A stretch of DNA of 49,294 bases from Amycolatopsis tucumanensis (GCF_021654135.1 NZ_JAKGSD010000003.1:1-49294); one strand, 5' to 3'. Positions 1 to 8,308 are shown, counted from the first letter of the stretch. Program-made: numbers and translations. Notes: a model not told the origin generated them from the letters alone.

Positions 1-50
1 AACACCCTTCACCCATCTCCACACACCACCCAGGGTTAGGACTTACTCAT

Positions 51-392
51 CTAGGCCATCGCGGCGCGCATCGCCGCGCCCATCGCCGCGGAGTCGTGGC
101 CGGCCTCGACGCCGTCGACGATCACGATGCTGCCCGGGATGTGGTCCGCGCGCAACGGCACGATCTCCTGGTAGGCGGGGGAGTCGTACCAGGTGCGGGC
201 GTCGGCGGCGGTGGGGAAGCCGATCATCACCAGGTGGCCGGGCCAGTCGCCCTCGCGGACCTCGACGGGCGCGCCGTGCACGAGGAACCGGCCGCCGAAG
301 GGATCCAGGGTCGACTGGATGCGCTCCAGGTACTCGGCGATGTCGGCGTGCGGCTCGGCGGGCATCAGGTGGGCGATGACGTAGGCGGTCAT
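51..392 (-). CDS. DUF1330 family protein
   Basis: This 113-residue protein has the size and layout of the DUF1330 family, which are small ferredoxin-like alpha/beta proteins of the dimeric alpha-beta barrel type. It starts MTAYVIAHLMPAEP. It keeps the family pattern of a stretch like GGRFLVHGAPVEVREGDWPG followed by a W-Y-DSPAYQEIVPLR segment. The start at 392 is preceded on the minus strand by a purine-rich GGAAAGGACGG, a usable ribosome binding site. The biochemical role of DUF1330 proteins is unsettled. The gene stands alone, with a minisatellite upstream and the window edge downstream, so context does not help. The family call is fairly sure; the function is unknown. Confidence 0.8.
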   Translation of the reverse strand: MTAYVIAHLMPAEPHADIAEYLERIQSTLDPFGGRFLVHGAPVEVREGDWPGHLVMIGFPTAADARTWYDSPAYQEIVPLRADHIPGSIVIVDGVEAGHDSAAMGAAMRAAMA

Positions 393-521
393 GGGGTCCG
401 TCCTTTCCGGAGGCTGATGACCCCATCCTGTGGCCTGCGGCGCGGGGCGTCGATTACGCGGGAGGTAATGCGGGGGAGGAGGTCGCGGGTAACGCGCCTC
501 CCGGGCCGGGTCACGGCCCGG

Positions 522-1030
522 GAGGTGGCCGGTCGCGAGCGGGTGGCGGCTTGGTTGGGGGAGGCGGGGTGTTTCCGGCGGGTGGCGGCCGGAACCGGGC
601 GGTTGGGCGGCCGGGGTTGCGGCGAGGTGGCCGGTCGCGAGCGGGTGGCGGCGTGGCTTGGGGGAGGCGGGCTGTTTCCGGCGGGTGGCGGCCGGAACCG
701 GGCGGTTGGGCGGCCGGGGTTGCGGCGAGGTGGCCGGTCGCGAGCGGGTGGCGGCGTGGCTTGGGGGAGGCGGGCTGTTTCCGGCGGGTGGCGGCCGGAA
801 CCGGGCGGTTGGGCGGCCGGGGTCGCGGCGAGGTGGCCGGTTATGAGCGGGTGGTGGCCTGGCGTGGGGGCCGGCTGTTTTCGGCGGGTGGCGGCCGGAA
901 CCGGGCGGCCGGGGTGCCGGGGTTGCGGCGAGGTGGCTGGTCGCGAGCAGGTGGCGGCCTGGTCCGGGGGAGGCTGGCTGTTTCGGGCGGCGGGCAGCCT
1001 CGTTCCGGGGAGGCGGCGCGGTTCCGGCGA
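522..1030. repeat. Tandem minisatellite, about 103-bp unit, 5 copies
   Basis: Five head-to-tail copies begin with gaggtggccggtcgcgagcg or close variants at about 522, 624, 727, 830 and 930, giving periods of 102, 103, 103 and 100 bp. Copies 2 and 3 are almost identical, while copies 1, 4 and 5 have drifted. Open frames cross the array on both strands, but they are low-complexity Arg/Gly/Pro strings that simply mirror the repeat, so I read it as non-coding. It fills most of the gene-free gap between the DUF1330 gene and the TAXI binding-protein gene. Confidence 0.85.
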
Positions 1031-1130
1031 GTGGTGACCGGGCTCGTGCGGGAGCCGCCGGCGTTCCCGCTCCGGCGGCTGGTCACCGGAGCGGTTCCGG
1101 CTTTGCTCGCGCGTAGGCATCCGCCCGGGC

Positions 1131-1317
1131 GTCCTCCGGAAGCCACCGCGTCCCGGAGGTCACCGGCGCGTCCCGGCGTCCTCCGGAAGCCACCGCGTCC
1201 CGGAGGTCACCGGCGCGGCCCGGCGTCCTCCGGAATCCACTGCCCCTCCCGGAGGTCACCGGCGCGGCCCGGCCTCCTCCGGGAGGCCACCCTTCCTGAA
1301 GATCACCGGCGCGAGCC
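1131..1317. repeat. Tandem repeat, about 47-bp unit with a hairpin in most units, 4 copies
   Basis: Units start with gtcctccgga or ctcctccggg at 1131, 1178, 1225 and 1274, giving periods of 47, 47 and 49 bp. Units 1 and 2 differ at one base. The first three carry CCTCCGG and CCGGAGG, which can pair as a 7-bp stem; the fourth has diverged. The array sits just past the 3' end of the minus-strand TAXI gene, so it could act in transcript ending or mRNA stability, as REP-like elements do. That role is inferred. The bases between 1030 and 1131 show nothing further. Confidence 0.8.
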
Positions 1318-1334
1318 GCCCCCACCACTGCCGC

Positions 1335-2312
1335 TCACGGAGTCGCCAGCGCCTGCTGCGATCCGGGGTGCATCGGCACCGGCTGGGTGCGCGTCGCGTT
1401 CTCCCGGGTGATCTCCTTCGCCGCCGGGTGCACGCTCTCCAGCTCGGCCTTCTTGTCGAAGATCAGCTTGGTGATCGCGCACGCGTCGCTCGCCGGGAAG
1501 TCCTCCCGCACCAGCAGCAGGTTCGGCACCACGATCGTCGGCACGTCCGCGGGCTGCCCGTACGTCGCCGCGGGGATCGTGCCCGTGTCGTACACCGGGT
1601 TGATCTGCTTGAGCGCCGCCAGCTGCGGGGTGATGTCGATGAACTTCACCTGCCCCTTCATCGTCGTCGTGATGTCGGTGATCTGCGCCGTCGGCAGGCC
1701 ACCGGACCACACCAGCCCGTCGATCGTGCCGGACTTGATGCCGTCCGCGGTCTTCGCCAGGTCCAGCCGCTGCGCCTGCACGTCGGTGTCCGGGTTGAGC
1801 CCCGCCGCCTGCAGCAGCCGGTTCGCGATCACCTCGGTGCCGGACTTCGGCGAACCCGTCGAGATCCGCTTGCCGCGCATGTCGGCGATGCTGTTGATCC
1901 CCGAGTCGGTGCGCACCAGCACCTGCGTCGAGTTCGGGTAGATCCGCGTCAGCGCCTGCACCTTCTGCGGCTTGCCGTCGAAACTCCCCTTGCCCTGCAC
2001 CGCGTCCGCGGCGGTGTCGGCCAGCGAGAACGCGATGTCGTAGGTGCCGTCGACCAGCTGCTGGATGTTCTGCACCGACGCGCCGGTCTCCGCCGCGGTC
2101 GCCTTCAGCCCGGTGTTGTTGCTGATCAGCTGCGCGAGCCCGCCGCCGAGCACGTAGTACACGCCGCCGCTGTTGCCGGTGGCGATGGTGAGCCTGCCGC
2201 TGCCGGCCTCACACCCCTGGCTCCCGCCCGCCGCCGGCTGGTTCGGTTGCTTCCCGCCGCAGCCCGTCGCGATCAGGGCCGCCGCCACCAGCACCGTCAG
2301 CAGTCGTTTCAT
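1335..2312 (-). CDS. TAXI-family TRAP transporter solute-binding lipoprotein
   Basis: This 325-residue protein is an extracytoplasmic binding protein of the TAXI group of TRAP transporters. It starts with a lipoprotein signal, MKRLLTVLVAAALIATGCGG, with lipobox IATGC. This is followed by the family hallmark LTIATGNSGGVYYVLGGGLA near residue 40, then ATAAETGASVQNIQQL and a GKRISTGSPKSGTEV segment. The start has an excellent AGAAGGAGG site. The gene lies directly after the fused permease on the same strand, and its start codon lies inside the permease's last 104 bp. The substrate is unknown; characterised TAXI systems import small organic acids or amino acids. Confidence 0.92.
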   Translation of the reverse strand: MKRLLTVLVAAALIATGCGGKQPNQPAAGGSQGCEAGSGRLTIATGNSGGVYYVLGGGLAQLISNNTGLKATAAETGASVQNIQQLVDGTYDIAFSLADTAADAVQGKGSFDGKPQKVQALTRIYPNSTQVLVRTDSGINSIADMRGKRISTGSPKSGTEVIANRLLQAAGLNPDTDVQAQRLDLAKTADGIKSGTIDGLVWSGGLPTAQITDITTTMKGQVKFIDITPQLAALKQINPVYDTGTIPAATYGQPADVPTIVVPNLLLVREDFPASDACAITKLIFDKKAELESVHPAAKEITRENATRTQPVPMHPGSQQALATP

Positions 2313-4278
2313 GCCGCCTCCTTCTGATCACGAGGTGCGCGGCCGTCGCGGCCACGCCGAAGGCCAGGCCCGCCACGATCGGCCCCGGCTCCAGGTAGAG
2401 CAGGCACACCGCGGCGGGCACGAAGAGCACGCGGACCACCGGGTGGACCGGCCCGAACAGCCACCCGCCGGTCACCACGCCGAGCGCGGCGACGGCGAGC
2501 GCGGACACCGCCAGCACCCACACCACCGTCACCGCCCCGGACTGGAGCAGCAGCGCCGCCCCGTTGTCGGTGAGCACGAACGCGATCGGCACCAGGAACG
2601 CAGGCAGCGTGTACTTCCAGCACTGCCACATGGTCTTCATGACCCGGCCACCGGTGATCGCCGCCGCCGCGACCGCCGCCAGCGCCGTCGGCGGCGTCAC
2701 CTCCGACAGCACCGCGTAGTAGAAGATGAACATCGCGCGCTCGGCCGGCGCCACGCCCAGCGTCTCCAGCGCCGGCGCGATCACCACCCAGGCGATGATG
2801 AACGACGCCGTCACCGGCACCGCCAGCCCGAGCACCCCCACCGCGACCGCGGACAGCAGCACCGTCAGCACCAGCACGACCGTCGCGTTGTCGGTGACCG
2901 CCCGCGCCACGTCGACCAGCGCGTCGGCGAGTTCCAGGCCCAGCCCGGTCTTGGTGATCGTGGACGTGATCACCCCGGCCGCGGCGCACACCGCGATCAC
3001 CGGCAGCGCGCCCCGCACGCCCCGGGACAGCGCGCCCACCATGTCCACCGCCCAGCCGCGCAGGTCCCGCCGCCGGGCGATCAACGCGAACAGCGCCGCC
3101 ACCCCGGTCGCGTACACCACGGCCGCGAACGGCGGGATGTCCAGCGCCAGGAACACCACGATGATCGCCAGCGACAGGAAGTGGTAGCCGCCGCGCAGCA
3201 GCAGCCGCCACGGGTCGCCGCGCTCGACGTCCACCGGCTTGGCGTGGAAGCGGCGGGCATCGGCCTCCATCGCGAACACGATGCCCAGGTAGTAGAGCAA
3301 CGTCGGCACCGACGCCCAGATCAGCACGGTCAGGTAGGAGGTCTGCAGGTACTCGGCGATGATGAACGCGGCCGCGCCCAGCGTCGGCGGCGACAGGATC
3401 GCCCCGATGCCCGACGCGGCGAGCAGGCCGCCCGCGTGCTCCTTCGGGTACCCGGCGCGCTTGAGGATCGGCCAGGTGATCGAGCCCAGGCTGACCGCGG
3501 TCGCGGTGCCCGAGCCGGACACCGTGCCCAGCAGGAACCCGGACAGCACCGTCGTGCGGCCCGGCGCCGTGCGGGACCGGCGGAACGCGGCGAAGGAGAT
3601 GTCGACGAAGAACCGTCCCGCGCCGGAGGCCTCCAGCACCGCGCCGTAGATCGTGAACAGCACGATGTAGCTGGCGGCCACGTCCAGCGGGGTGCCGAAG
3701 AAGCCGCTCGCGTCGTTGTAGAGGGCGTTGATGATCTGGCTGAAGTCCACGCCGGCGTGCGCGATGCCCCAGTCCGGCGGCAGGTAGCCGCCGTAGTAGG
3801 CGTAGGCGAGGAACAGCAGGCAGACGACCGGCAGCACCCAGCCGGTGGTGCGCCGGGTGGCCTCCAGGATGAGCAGGAGCAGCAACGCGCCCGCGACGAT
3901 GTCGAGCGTGGACAGCTGGCCCTGCCGGTCGAGGAAGTCGTCGTAGCCGGACAGCACCGGGTACAGGCCCACGACCAGCGCGACCACGGACAGCGCCCAG
4001 TCCAGCAGCCACGGGTTGTCCGGGGAGCGCCGCGACCGCGCCAGCGGCCGGTAGCAGAGGAACACCAGCGGCAGGGTGCAGCCGAGGAAGATCACCAGGT
4101 AGAACTGGTTGCCCTTGCTGTAGGGGAAGAAGACCTGCTTCAGCACGAGCAGGGCGACCGCGAGCGCGGCCAGGTACACCAGCAGGTCGGGCCCCCGCGA
4201 CAACCGCCGCGCTGGCCGTTCTTCGTCGTGCTCGGCGACGATGTCGCTGACCTCGTCGCCCTTCACGGGCTTGGTCAT
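2209..4278 (-). CDS. TRAP transporter permease, fused 4TM/12TM (DctQM-type)
   Basis: This integral membrane protein of about 689 residues fuses the small DctQ-like and large DctM-like subunits, the usual partner of TAXI binding proteins. Many hydrophobic segments are visible. DctM-type motifs include GSGTATAVSLGSITWPILKR and a following GGLLAASGIGAILSPPTLGA. The ATG at 4278 has a better spacing to AAAGGAG than the GTG at 4281. The last helix ends in a positively charged RRRR tail, and the frame then runs on 104 bp into the binding-protein gene. It shares an operon with the upstream regulator (26-bp gap). It should use an ion gradient and the binding protein to import an unidentified organic solute. 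Confidence 0.92.
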   Translation of the reverse strand: MTKPVKGDEVSDIVAEHDEERPARRLSRGPDLLVYLAALAVALLVLKQVFFPYSKGNQFYLVIFLGCTLPLVFLCYRPLARSRRSPDNPWLLDWALSVVALVVGLYPVLSGYDDFLDRQGQLSTLDIVAGALLLLLILEATRRTTGWVLPVVCLLFLAYAYYGGYLPPDWGIAHAGVDFSQIINALYNDASGFFGTPLDVAASYIVLFTIYGAVLEASGAGRFFVDISFAAFRRSRTAPGRTTVLSGFLLGTVSGSGTATAVSLGSITWPILKRAGYPKEHAGGLLAASGIGAILSPPTLGAAAFIIAEYLQTSYLTVLIWASVPTLLYYLGIVFAMEADARRFHAKPVDVERGDPWRLLLRGGYHFLSLAIIVVFLALDIPPFAAVVYATGVAALFALIARRRDLRGWAVDMVGALSRGVRGALPVIAVCAAAGVITSTITKTGLGLELADALVDVARAVTDNATVVLVLTVLLSAVAVGVLGLAVPVTASFIIAWVVIAPALETLGVAPAERAMFIFYYAVLSEVTPPTALAAVAAAAITGGRVMKTMWQCWKYTLPAFLVPIAFVLTDNGAALLLQSGAVTVVWVLAVSALAVAALGVVTGGWLFGPVHPVVRVLFVPAAVCLLYLEPGPIVAGLAFGVAATAAHLVIRRRRHETTADGAGGGGPDRDGLRREATEPAGGGREPGV

Positions 4279-4304
4279 CACCGCTCCTTTGCGATGATCA
4301 CACC

Positions 4305-5018
4305 TTAGGTCGCGTACCCGTCATACGGAAGGTTTCGCCAGTGCTCGGCCGCCTGCGCCATGTCGCGGCGCAGGTGCTCGAAGAACCGGCCGGTGTCCCG
4401 CAGCCGGGCGCCGGCGGGGGAGTCGCCGAACACCTGCGCGCCCTGCCGCGCGCAGTCCGCCCACAGCGTCATCGACCGGACGCTGACCAGCCACGCCTGG
4501 TACCAGACGTGCTCGTCGATGACGTACCGCTGGCGGCGGCCGTCGCGTTCGCGCCGCGCCAGGCCGCGCTCCTCGAGCCAGCGGACCGCCTTGGACACCG
4601 AGGCGGGGCTGACTCGCAGCCCGGCGGTGAGCTCGGCCGCGGTGAGGCTTCCGGTGTCGCAAGTGAACAGGCGGACGAGGACCTTCGCCATCATCGGCGG
4701 CACCCCGGTCTGGACCATCACCGCGGCGAAGTCCTGCTCGAACCGCCGCGGATCGCCCCCGCCCGCCGCGGGTGGTTCCGGCGCCGGGACCGGCCTGCGG
4801 CGGTGGGCACGCCAGGCGGTGGCCTGCTGGGCGCGGTCGGCGCGGTAGCCGTGGGCGCCGCCGTTGCGGGCGACCTCGCGGATGACCGTCGACTTGGGCC
4901 GTCCCAGCCTGCGGCCGATCTCCGCGTAGCTGAGCCCCATCGCCAGCCCGGCGGCGATGCGCCGGCGTTCGCCGAACGTCAGCCGGGTACGGGCCGGTGC
5001 ATTCGGTTCCACGCTCAT
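4305..5018 (-). CDS. MarR/GbsR-type winged-helix regulator with N-terminal IS30-like HTH
   Basis: This 237-residue protein carries two DNA-binding segments. Residues about 12-55 (LTFGERRRIAAGLAMGLSYA, then IGRRLGRPKSTVIREVARNG) match the HTH_38-type helix-turn-helix found at the start of IS30 transposases. Residues about 90-170 form a MarR/GbsR-like winged helix (LTAAELTAGLRVSPASVSKA, VRWLEERGLARRERDGRRQR). No transposase catalytic core follows, so this is a regulator and not a transposon. It is first in an operon with the TRAP genes and is divergent from the P450 gene, so it may control either or both. Confidence 0.8.
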   Translation of the reverse strand: MSVEPNAPARTRLTFGERRRIAAGLAMGLSYAEIGRRLGRPKSTVIREVARNGGAHGYRADRAQQATAWRAHRRRPVPAPEPPAAGGGDPRRFEQDFAAVMVQTGVPPMMAKVLVRLFTCDTGSLTAAELTAGLRVSPASVSKAVRWLEERGLARRERDGRRQRYVIDEHVWYQAWLVSVRSMTLWADCARQGAQVFGDSPAGARLRDTGRFFEHLRRDMAQAAEHWRNLPYDGYAT

Positions 5019-5100
5019 TGCACCGATGCTAGATCACCGACCTGGGAGTTCCTTGTTTGCCGGTTGCTCCGCGTTCGCCGGTGTTCCTAGCGTTCGCGGA

Positions 5101-6195
5101 ATGCTGAAGCGATTGACCTACCCGGACGGGCACCTCGGCTGGGTGGCGACGAGCTACCAGACCGTCCGCGCGGTGCTGGCCGACCCGCGGTTCAGCGCCC
5201 GGTCGGACCTGCGGCACATGCCGGTCCCCGGCGCGCCCGGCAACGGGGTGTCGGCGCGTGCCGGGATGTTCAACTCGATGGATCCGCCGGAGCACACGCG
5301 CTACCGCCGCCTGCTCGCCGGCCAGTTCACGGTCCGGCGCATGCGGCAGCTGACGGGGCGCGTGCGCGAGATCGTCGACGAGCACCTCGACGCCATCGCC
5401 GGGGCGAGCGGGCCGGTGGACCTGGTGCGTGTCTGGGCGCAGCCGATCCCCGCGCAGGTCATCTGCGAGCTGCTCGGGGTGCCCTACGCGGACCGCGCGC
5501 GGTTCCAAGGGCACGCGCTGGACCTGTTCCGCCTGGACCGGACGCCGGAGCAGGCCGCAGCGGCGTACTCGGCGGTGCACGAGTTCGTGCGCGACCTGGT
5601 GGCGGCCAAGCGGGACGCGCCTGCCGACGACCTGCTGAGCGGCCTCACCGCGGCCGACCTCACCGACGAGGAACTGGTCAACATCGGCTTCGTGCTGCTC
5701 GGCGCGGGCCTGGACACCACGGCGAACATGCTCGCGCTGGGCGCGTTCACGCTGCGCACCCACCCCGGCGCGGCGGAGGTCCTGCGCGCCGAGCCGGGGC
5801 GGGCGGTCGAGGAGCTGCTGCGCTACCACAGCGTCATCCCGTTCACGGTGCGCGCGGCGCTGGCGGACATCGAGCTGGACGGCGAGCGGATCGCCGCGGG
5901 CGAGTGCGTCACCGTGTGCCTGCCCGAGGCCAACCGCGACCCCGCGCGCTTCCCCGATCCGGACGTGCTCGACCTGCTGCGGCCGTCCGCCGGGCACGTC
6001 GCGTTCGGCCACGGCGTGCACCAGTGCCTCGGCCAGCAGCTCGCCAGGGTGGAGCTGCAGGTCGCGTTGCCGGCGCTGGCGACGAGGTTCCCGTCGCTAC
6101 GGCTCGCGGTGCCGGCCGCGGATGTCGTGGTGCGGACGGGAAGTCTGGTGCGCGGGGTGGCGGAGTTACCGGTGGTCTGGGCGACTGAGCGGTAA
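5101..6195 (+). CDS. Cytochrome P450 (short N-terminus)
   Basis: Bacterial class I P450. Visible landmarks are RLTYPDGHLGW and RAVLADPRFSAR near the N-terminus, an I-helix LGAGLDTTANML, the K-helix ExxR in EELLRYH, and the heme loop FGHGVHQCLGQQLAR with Cys309 as axial ligand. From the ATG at 5101 it is about 364 residues, shorter than the usual 400. An in-frame ATG at 5026 adds 25 residues, but these lack the proline-rich PFD/PPE segment normal for the family. The start is therefore uncertain and the N-terminus may be damaged. No ferredoxin gene is adjacent. The substrate is unknown; LTYPDG-type P450s are common in actinomycete secondary metabolism. Confidence 0.85.
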   Translation: MLKRLTYPDGHLGWVATSYQTVRAVLADPRFSARSDLRHMPVPGAPGNGVSARAGMFNSMDPPEHTRYRRLLAGQFTVRRMRQLTGRVREIVDEHLDAIAGASGPVDLVRVWAQPIPAQVICELLGVPYADRARFQGHALDLFRLDRTPEQAAAAYSAVHEFVRDLVAAKRDAPADDLLSGLTAADLTDEELVNIGFVLLGAGLDTTANMLALGAFTLRTHPGAAEVLRAEPGRAVEELLRYHSVIPFTVRAALADIELDGERIAAGECVTVCLPEANRDPARFPDPDVLDLLRPSAGHVAFGHGVHQCLGQQLARVELQVALPALATRFPSLRLAVPAADVVVRTGSLVRGVAELPVVWATER

Positions 6196-6207
6196 AGGTG
6201 TCTGGTG

Positions 6208-6608
6208 ACGGGGATGTCGACCGGGATCGTGGCGCGGATGGCGGCGTTGCGGGAAGCCGGAGACCACGCGCTGCCGATGGACGCCTGCAAGGGCGAGGAC
6301 CTCGAACGCGCCGCCGCCGGCGGTGGAGGACGTGCCGCTCGCCTTGGCGCGGGACCAGTTGGCGGTCAACGTGCTCAAACCGGCGCGGCTGGTCCAGCTT
6401 GTCAGCTGCGCGGCCGTCCCGTCCTCGAAACAGGTCCTGATGATGCCGGGCTGGACGACCACGACGTCGATCCCGAACGGCGCGACCGCCATGCGGAGAC
6501 CCGCTACGCCATCGGCTGGATGCCGGAGAAATTGCTGGAGCTCAACGAACCCTGCCGCTCCGCGAGTTCGACGCGCTGGTCAACCGGGTGTGGTCGGGCC
6601 ACTGTGGA
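6208..6608 (+). pseudogene. Short-chain dehydrogenase/reductase pseudogene with internal inversion
   Basis: Pieces of one SDR gene can be read in order, but in several frames. On the plus strand LVTGMSTGI is a damaged Rossmann nucleotide-binding start. VEDVPLALARDQLAVNVLKP followed by ARLVQLV matches the central helix. Near the end TRYAIGWMPEKLLELNE and, after a frame change, PLREFDALVNRVW match an SDR C-terminus. Between these, bases about 6403-6492 encode the expected MAVAPFGIDVVVVQPGIIRT segment only on the minus strand, so that block is inverted. The N-terminal half also lacks many expected residues. No intact product is possible. It fills the gap between the P450 and the anchored protein below. 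Confidence 0.65.
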
Positions 6609-6611
6609 GGG

Positions 6612-7307
6612 TCAGGCGTGTTCGCCGAGGTTCCACTCCCAGCCGTTGAAACCGTCCAGTCCGTACGGGGCCAGCACGAGGCTTCCGGTGGTGTTGCGGG
6701 AATCCAGGACCACCGTGCCGACGTAGTTCTGGCCCGGCGAGAGCGCGAGCGGGAACAGCTTGCTGCGCGACAGGCAGCCGATCGCCGGTGCGCTGCTGAG
6801 GCTGCCGCCGGTTTCGGTGACGCCGTCCGGGCCGATGATCGAGAAGTTGTTCGGGTTCAGCAGGCTCGGCGCGAAGTCGCCGCTCATCGACGACGACGTT
6901 GTCACCGTCATGTCCAGGAAGATGAACCGCCCGTTTTCCGGCTTCTGCGCGTACGGCTCGGTGCAGCGGCCGCCGACGGTGACCTTGGTGAGCGTGAAGG
7001 CGACCTCCGGCCGGTCGGCGTGGCTGCCGAAGCCGATGGTCTCGCCGATCTTCACCTCGACGTTCTGCCGGGGGTTGACCGGGATCACCGGCGTGGGCGA
7101 CTTCGAGGTCGTGGGCCGGGGCCGGGAGGTGGTGGCGGGCGCGGCCTTGATGCTGTCGTCGTCTGCCGTGACGGCGAGCGTGACGCCGACCGACACCCCG
7201 GCGACGACGAGCGCACCGGCGATCGCGAGGGCGACGATGGCGCCGATGTTGCGCCGCGGCGGCTGTGGCCACTGCGGGTAGGGGTGGCCGGGCGGCTGAC
7301 TGGTCAC
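6612..7307 (-). CDS. Membrane-anchored protein with DUF4352-like extracellular domain
   Basis: This 231-residue protein starts at GTG 7307, with an AGGAGG site eight bases upstream. A short proline-rich cytoplasmic head (PPGHPYPQWPQPPRR) precedes one membrane helix (NIGAIVALAIAGALVVAGVS and onward). A Thr/Pro/Ser-rich linker (TTSRPRPTTSKSPTP) follows. The outer domain of about 150 residues has the beta-sandwich look of DUF4352 proteins, including RFIFLDMTVTTSSS and an LNPNNFSIIGPDGV stretch, with cysteines near residues 113 and 176 that could pair. The role is unknown. Its ribosome binding site and start codon fall inside a perfect inverted repeat. Confidence 0.75.
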   Translation of the reverse strand: MTSQPPGHPYPQWPQPPRRNIGAIVALAIAGALVVAGVSVGVTLAVTADDDSIKAAPATTSRPRPTTSKSPTPVIPVNPRQNVEVKIGETIGFGSHADRPEVAFTLTKVTVGGRCTEPYAQKPENGRFIFLDMTVTTSSSMSGDFAPSLLNPNNFSIIGPDGVTETGGSLSSAPAIGCLSRSKLFPLALSPGQNYVGTVVLDSRNTTGSLVLAPYGLDGFNGWEWNLGEHA

Positions 7308-7360
7308 GAAGATCCTCCTGATCGGTGCGCACGGCTTGTCGTGAGCAGGAGGATCTTCGT
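7306..7360 (-). promoter_or_regulatory. Perfect 15-bp inverted repeat masking a ribosome binding site
   Basis: Bases 7306-7320 and 7346-7360 are perfect reverse complements (ACGAAGATCCTCCTG and CAGGAGGATCTTCGT) with a 25-base loop. In minus-strand RNA the 3' arm contains the AGGAGG site and runs into the GTG start of the DUF4352-like gene, while the 5' arm is a matching anti-Shine-Dalgarno lying 6 bases after the stop of the upstream gene. Read-through RNA would fold and hide the start. The hairpin could also help end the upstream transcript. Confidence 0.75.
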
Positions 7361-7366
7361 TACCGG

Positions 7367-8266
7367 CTAGCGCGACGGCGGTGTCCCACCCGGACCGGAG
7401 CCGGCGGACGGGGTGGTCCGGGTGTCCACGCGCACCGCGAGGCTCACGGTGTAGCCGCCGGTGACGTCCCCGGTGACGGTCGCCAGCTGGGAGGCGCCGC
7501 CGTCGTCACCGAAGACGTTGTCGCTGGACAGGCTCACCTTCCGCAGGTTCGCGACGGAGTCCTCGTAGCCCGATTGCTGGTAGACGGTCTGGCACACGTC
7601 CTGCGGCAGCGCGACCTGCGAGGTGGCGATCGCGTTCGACGAGTCGGCGATGCTCGCCTGATCGGGGTAGACCTCGAAGTGGATGTGCGGCCACCGGCCG
7701 TCGTAGCAGGCCGGGAAGACGCTGGTGAACCGCACGCGCCCGTCGGCGTCGGCGATCTGCACGCCACGCAGGAAGTTCTGGTCCTCGACGCCGTCGGAGT
7801 ACATCGAGTAGCCGCCCTCGCGGGTGCAGTGCCACACGTACACCGCGACGCCGGCGAACGCGGCACCGCCGTTGGCCAGGTCGGACACGGTCAGCTCCAG
7901 CGTCATCGGCACGCCCTCGGCGGTGCCGGTAAACTCCCCGAAGCTGGAGCGGATGTCGCTGCGCACGATGCCGCTCTGCGCCAGCACGTCCGGCCCGTTG
8001 GAGCCGTCGCCGGGGTAGGGGCCTGCCGTTTCGTCCGGGATTTCGCCCGTCGTGGCCGAGGTGGTGGTCGTCGTGGAGCCAGTGGACCCCGCGCCGCACG
8101 CGGTGAGCGCGACACCGGCCGCGCCGATGCCGAGGAAGCGCAGCGCCCGGCGGCGGTCGAACAGGGTGCCGATGTCGAAGCCGAGCCCCTGGTCGACGAC
8201 TTCGTCGTGCGGGCGGGGGAGGGGGCGGCCCTGGTAGGCGGGCTGGTCGTCTCGCATGGGCACCAT
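7367..8266 (-). CDS. Intradiol ring-cleavage dioxygenase-like secreted protein
   Basis: About 299 residues from ATG 8266 (an ATG at 8257 is also possible). Residues about 45-60 form a twin-arginine-like export signal (RRRALRFLGIGAAGVALTAC) whose cysteine is a plausible lipobox. A Thr/Ser linker follows. The core has the intradiol dioxygenase pattern: ETAGPYPGDGSNGPDVL, GVAVYVWHCTREGGYSMYSD, and FPACYDGRWPHIHFEVYPD, which supply Tyr and His residues in the usual iron-ligand order. Secreted actinomycete members are described as intradiol dioxygenase-like; their true substrates are mostly undefined. The longer frame back to 8521 lacks family similarity. Confidence 0.88.
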   Translation of the reverse strand: MVPMRDDQPAYQGRPLPRPHDEVVDQGLGFDIGTLFDRRRALRFLGIGAAGVALTACGAGSTGSTTTTTSATTGEIPDETAGPYPGDGSNGPDVLAQSGIVRSDIRSSFGEFTGTAEGVPMTLELTVSDLANGGAAFAGVAVYVWHCTREGGYSMYSDGVEDQNFLRGVQIADADGRVRFTSVFPACYDGRWPHIHFEVYPDQASIADSSNAIATSQVALPQDVCQTVYQQSGYEDSVANLRKVSLSSDNVFGDDGGASQLATVTGDVTGGYTVSLAVRVDTRTTPSAGSGPGGTPPSR

Positions 8267-8308
8267 CGTCGGGTCTCGTGCTGTGTGCCGGGTTTGCCTA
8301 GTCTGTGA

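Noticed and set aside
389..1120. Minus-strand Pro/Arg-rich frame through the 103-bp array
   Set aside because: The protein repeats only because the DNA does; no start signal and no family pattern.
2173..4308. Plus-strand open frame opposite the TRAP permease
   Set aside because: Composition is Arg/His/Gln-rich with no motif; the opposite strand encodes a clear membrane protein.
4305..5018. Possible IS30-type transposase
   Set aside because: Only the N-terminal HTH resembles IS30; the rest is a MarR/GbsR winged helix and there is no DDE core or terminal repeat.
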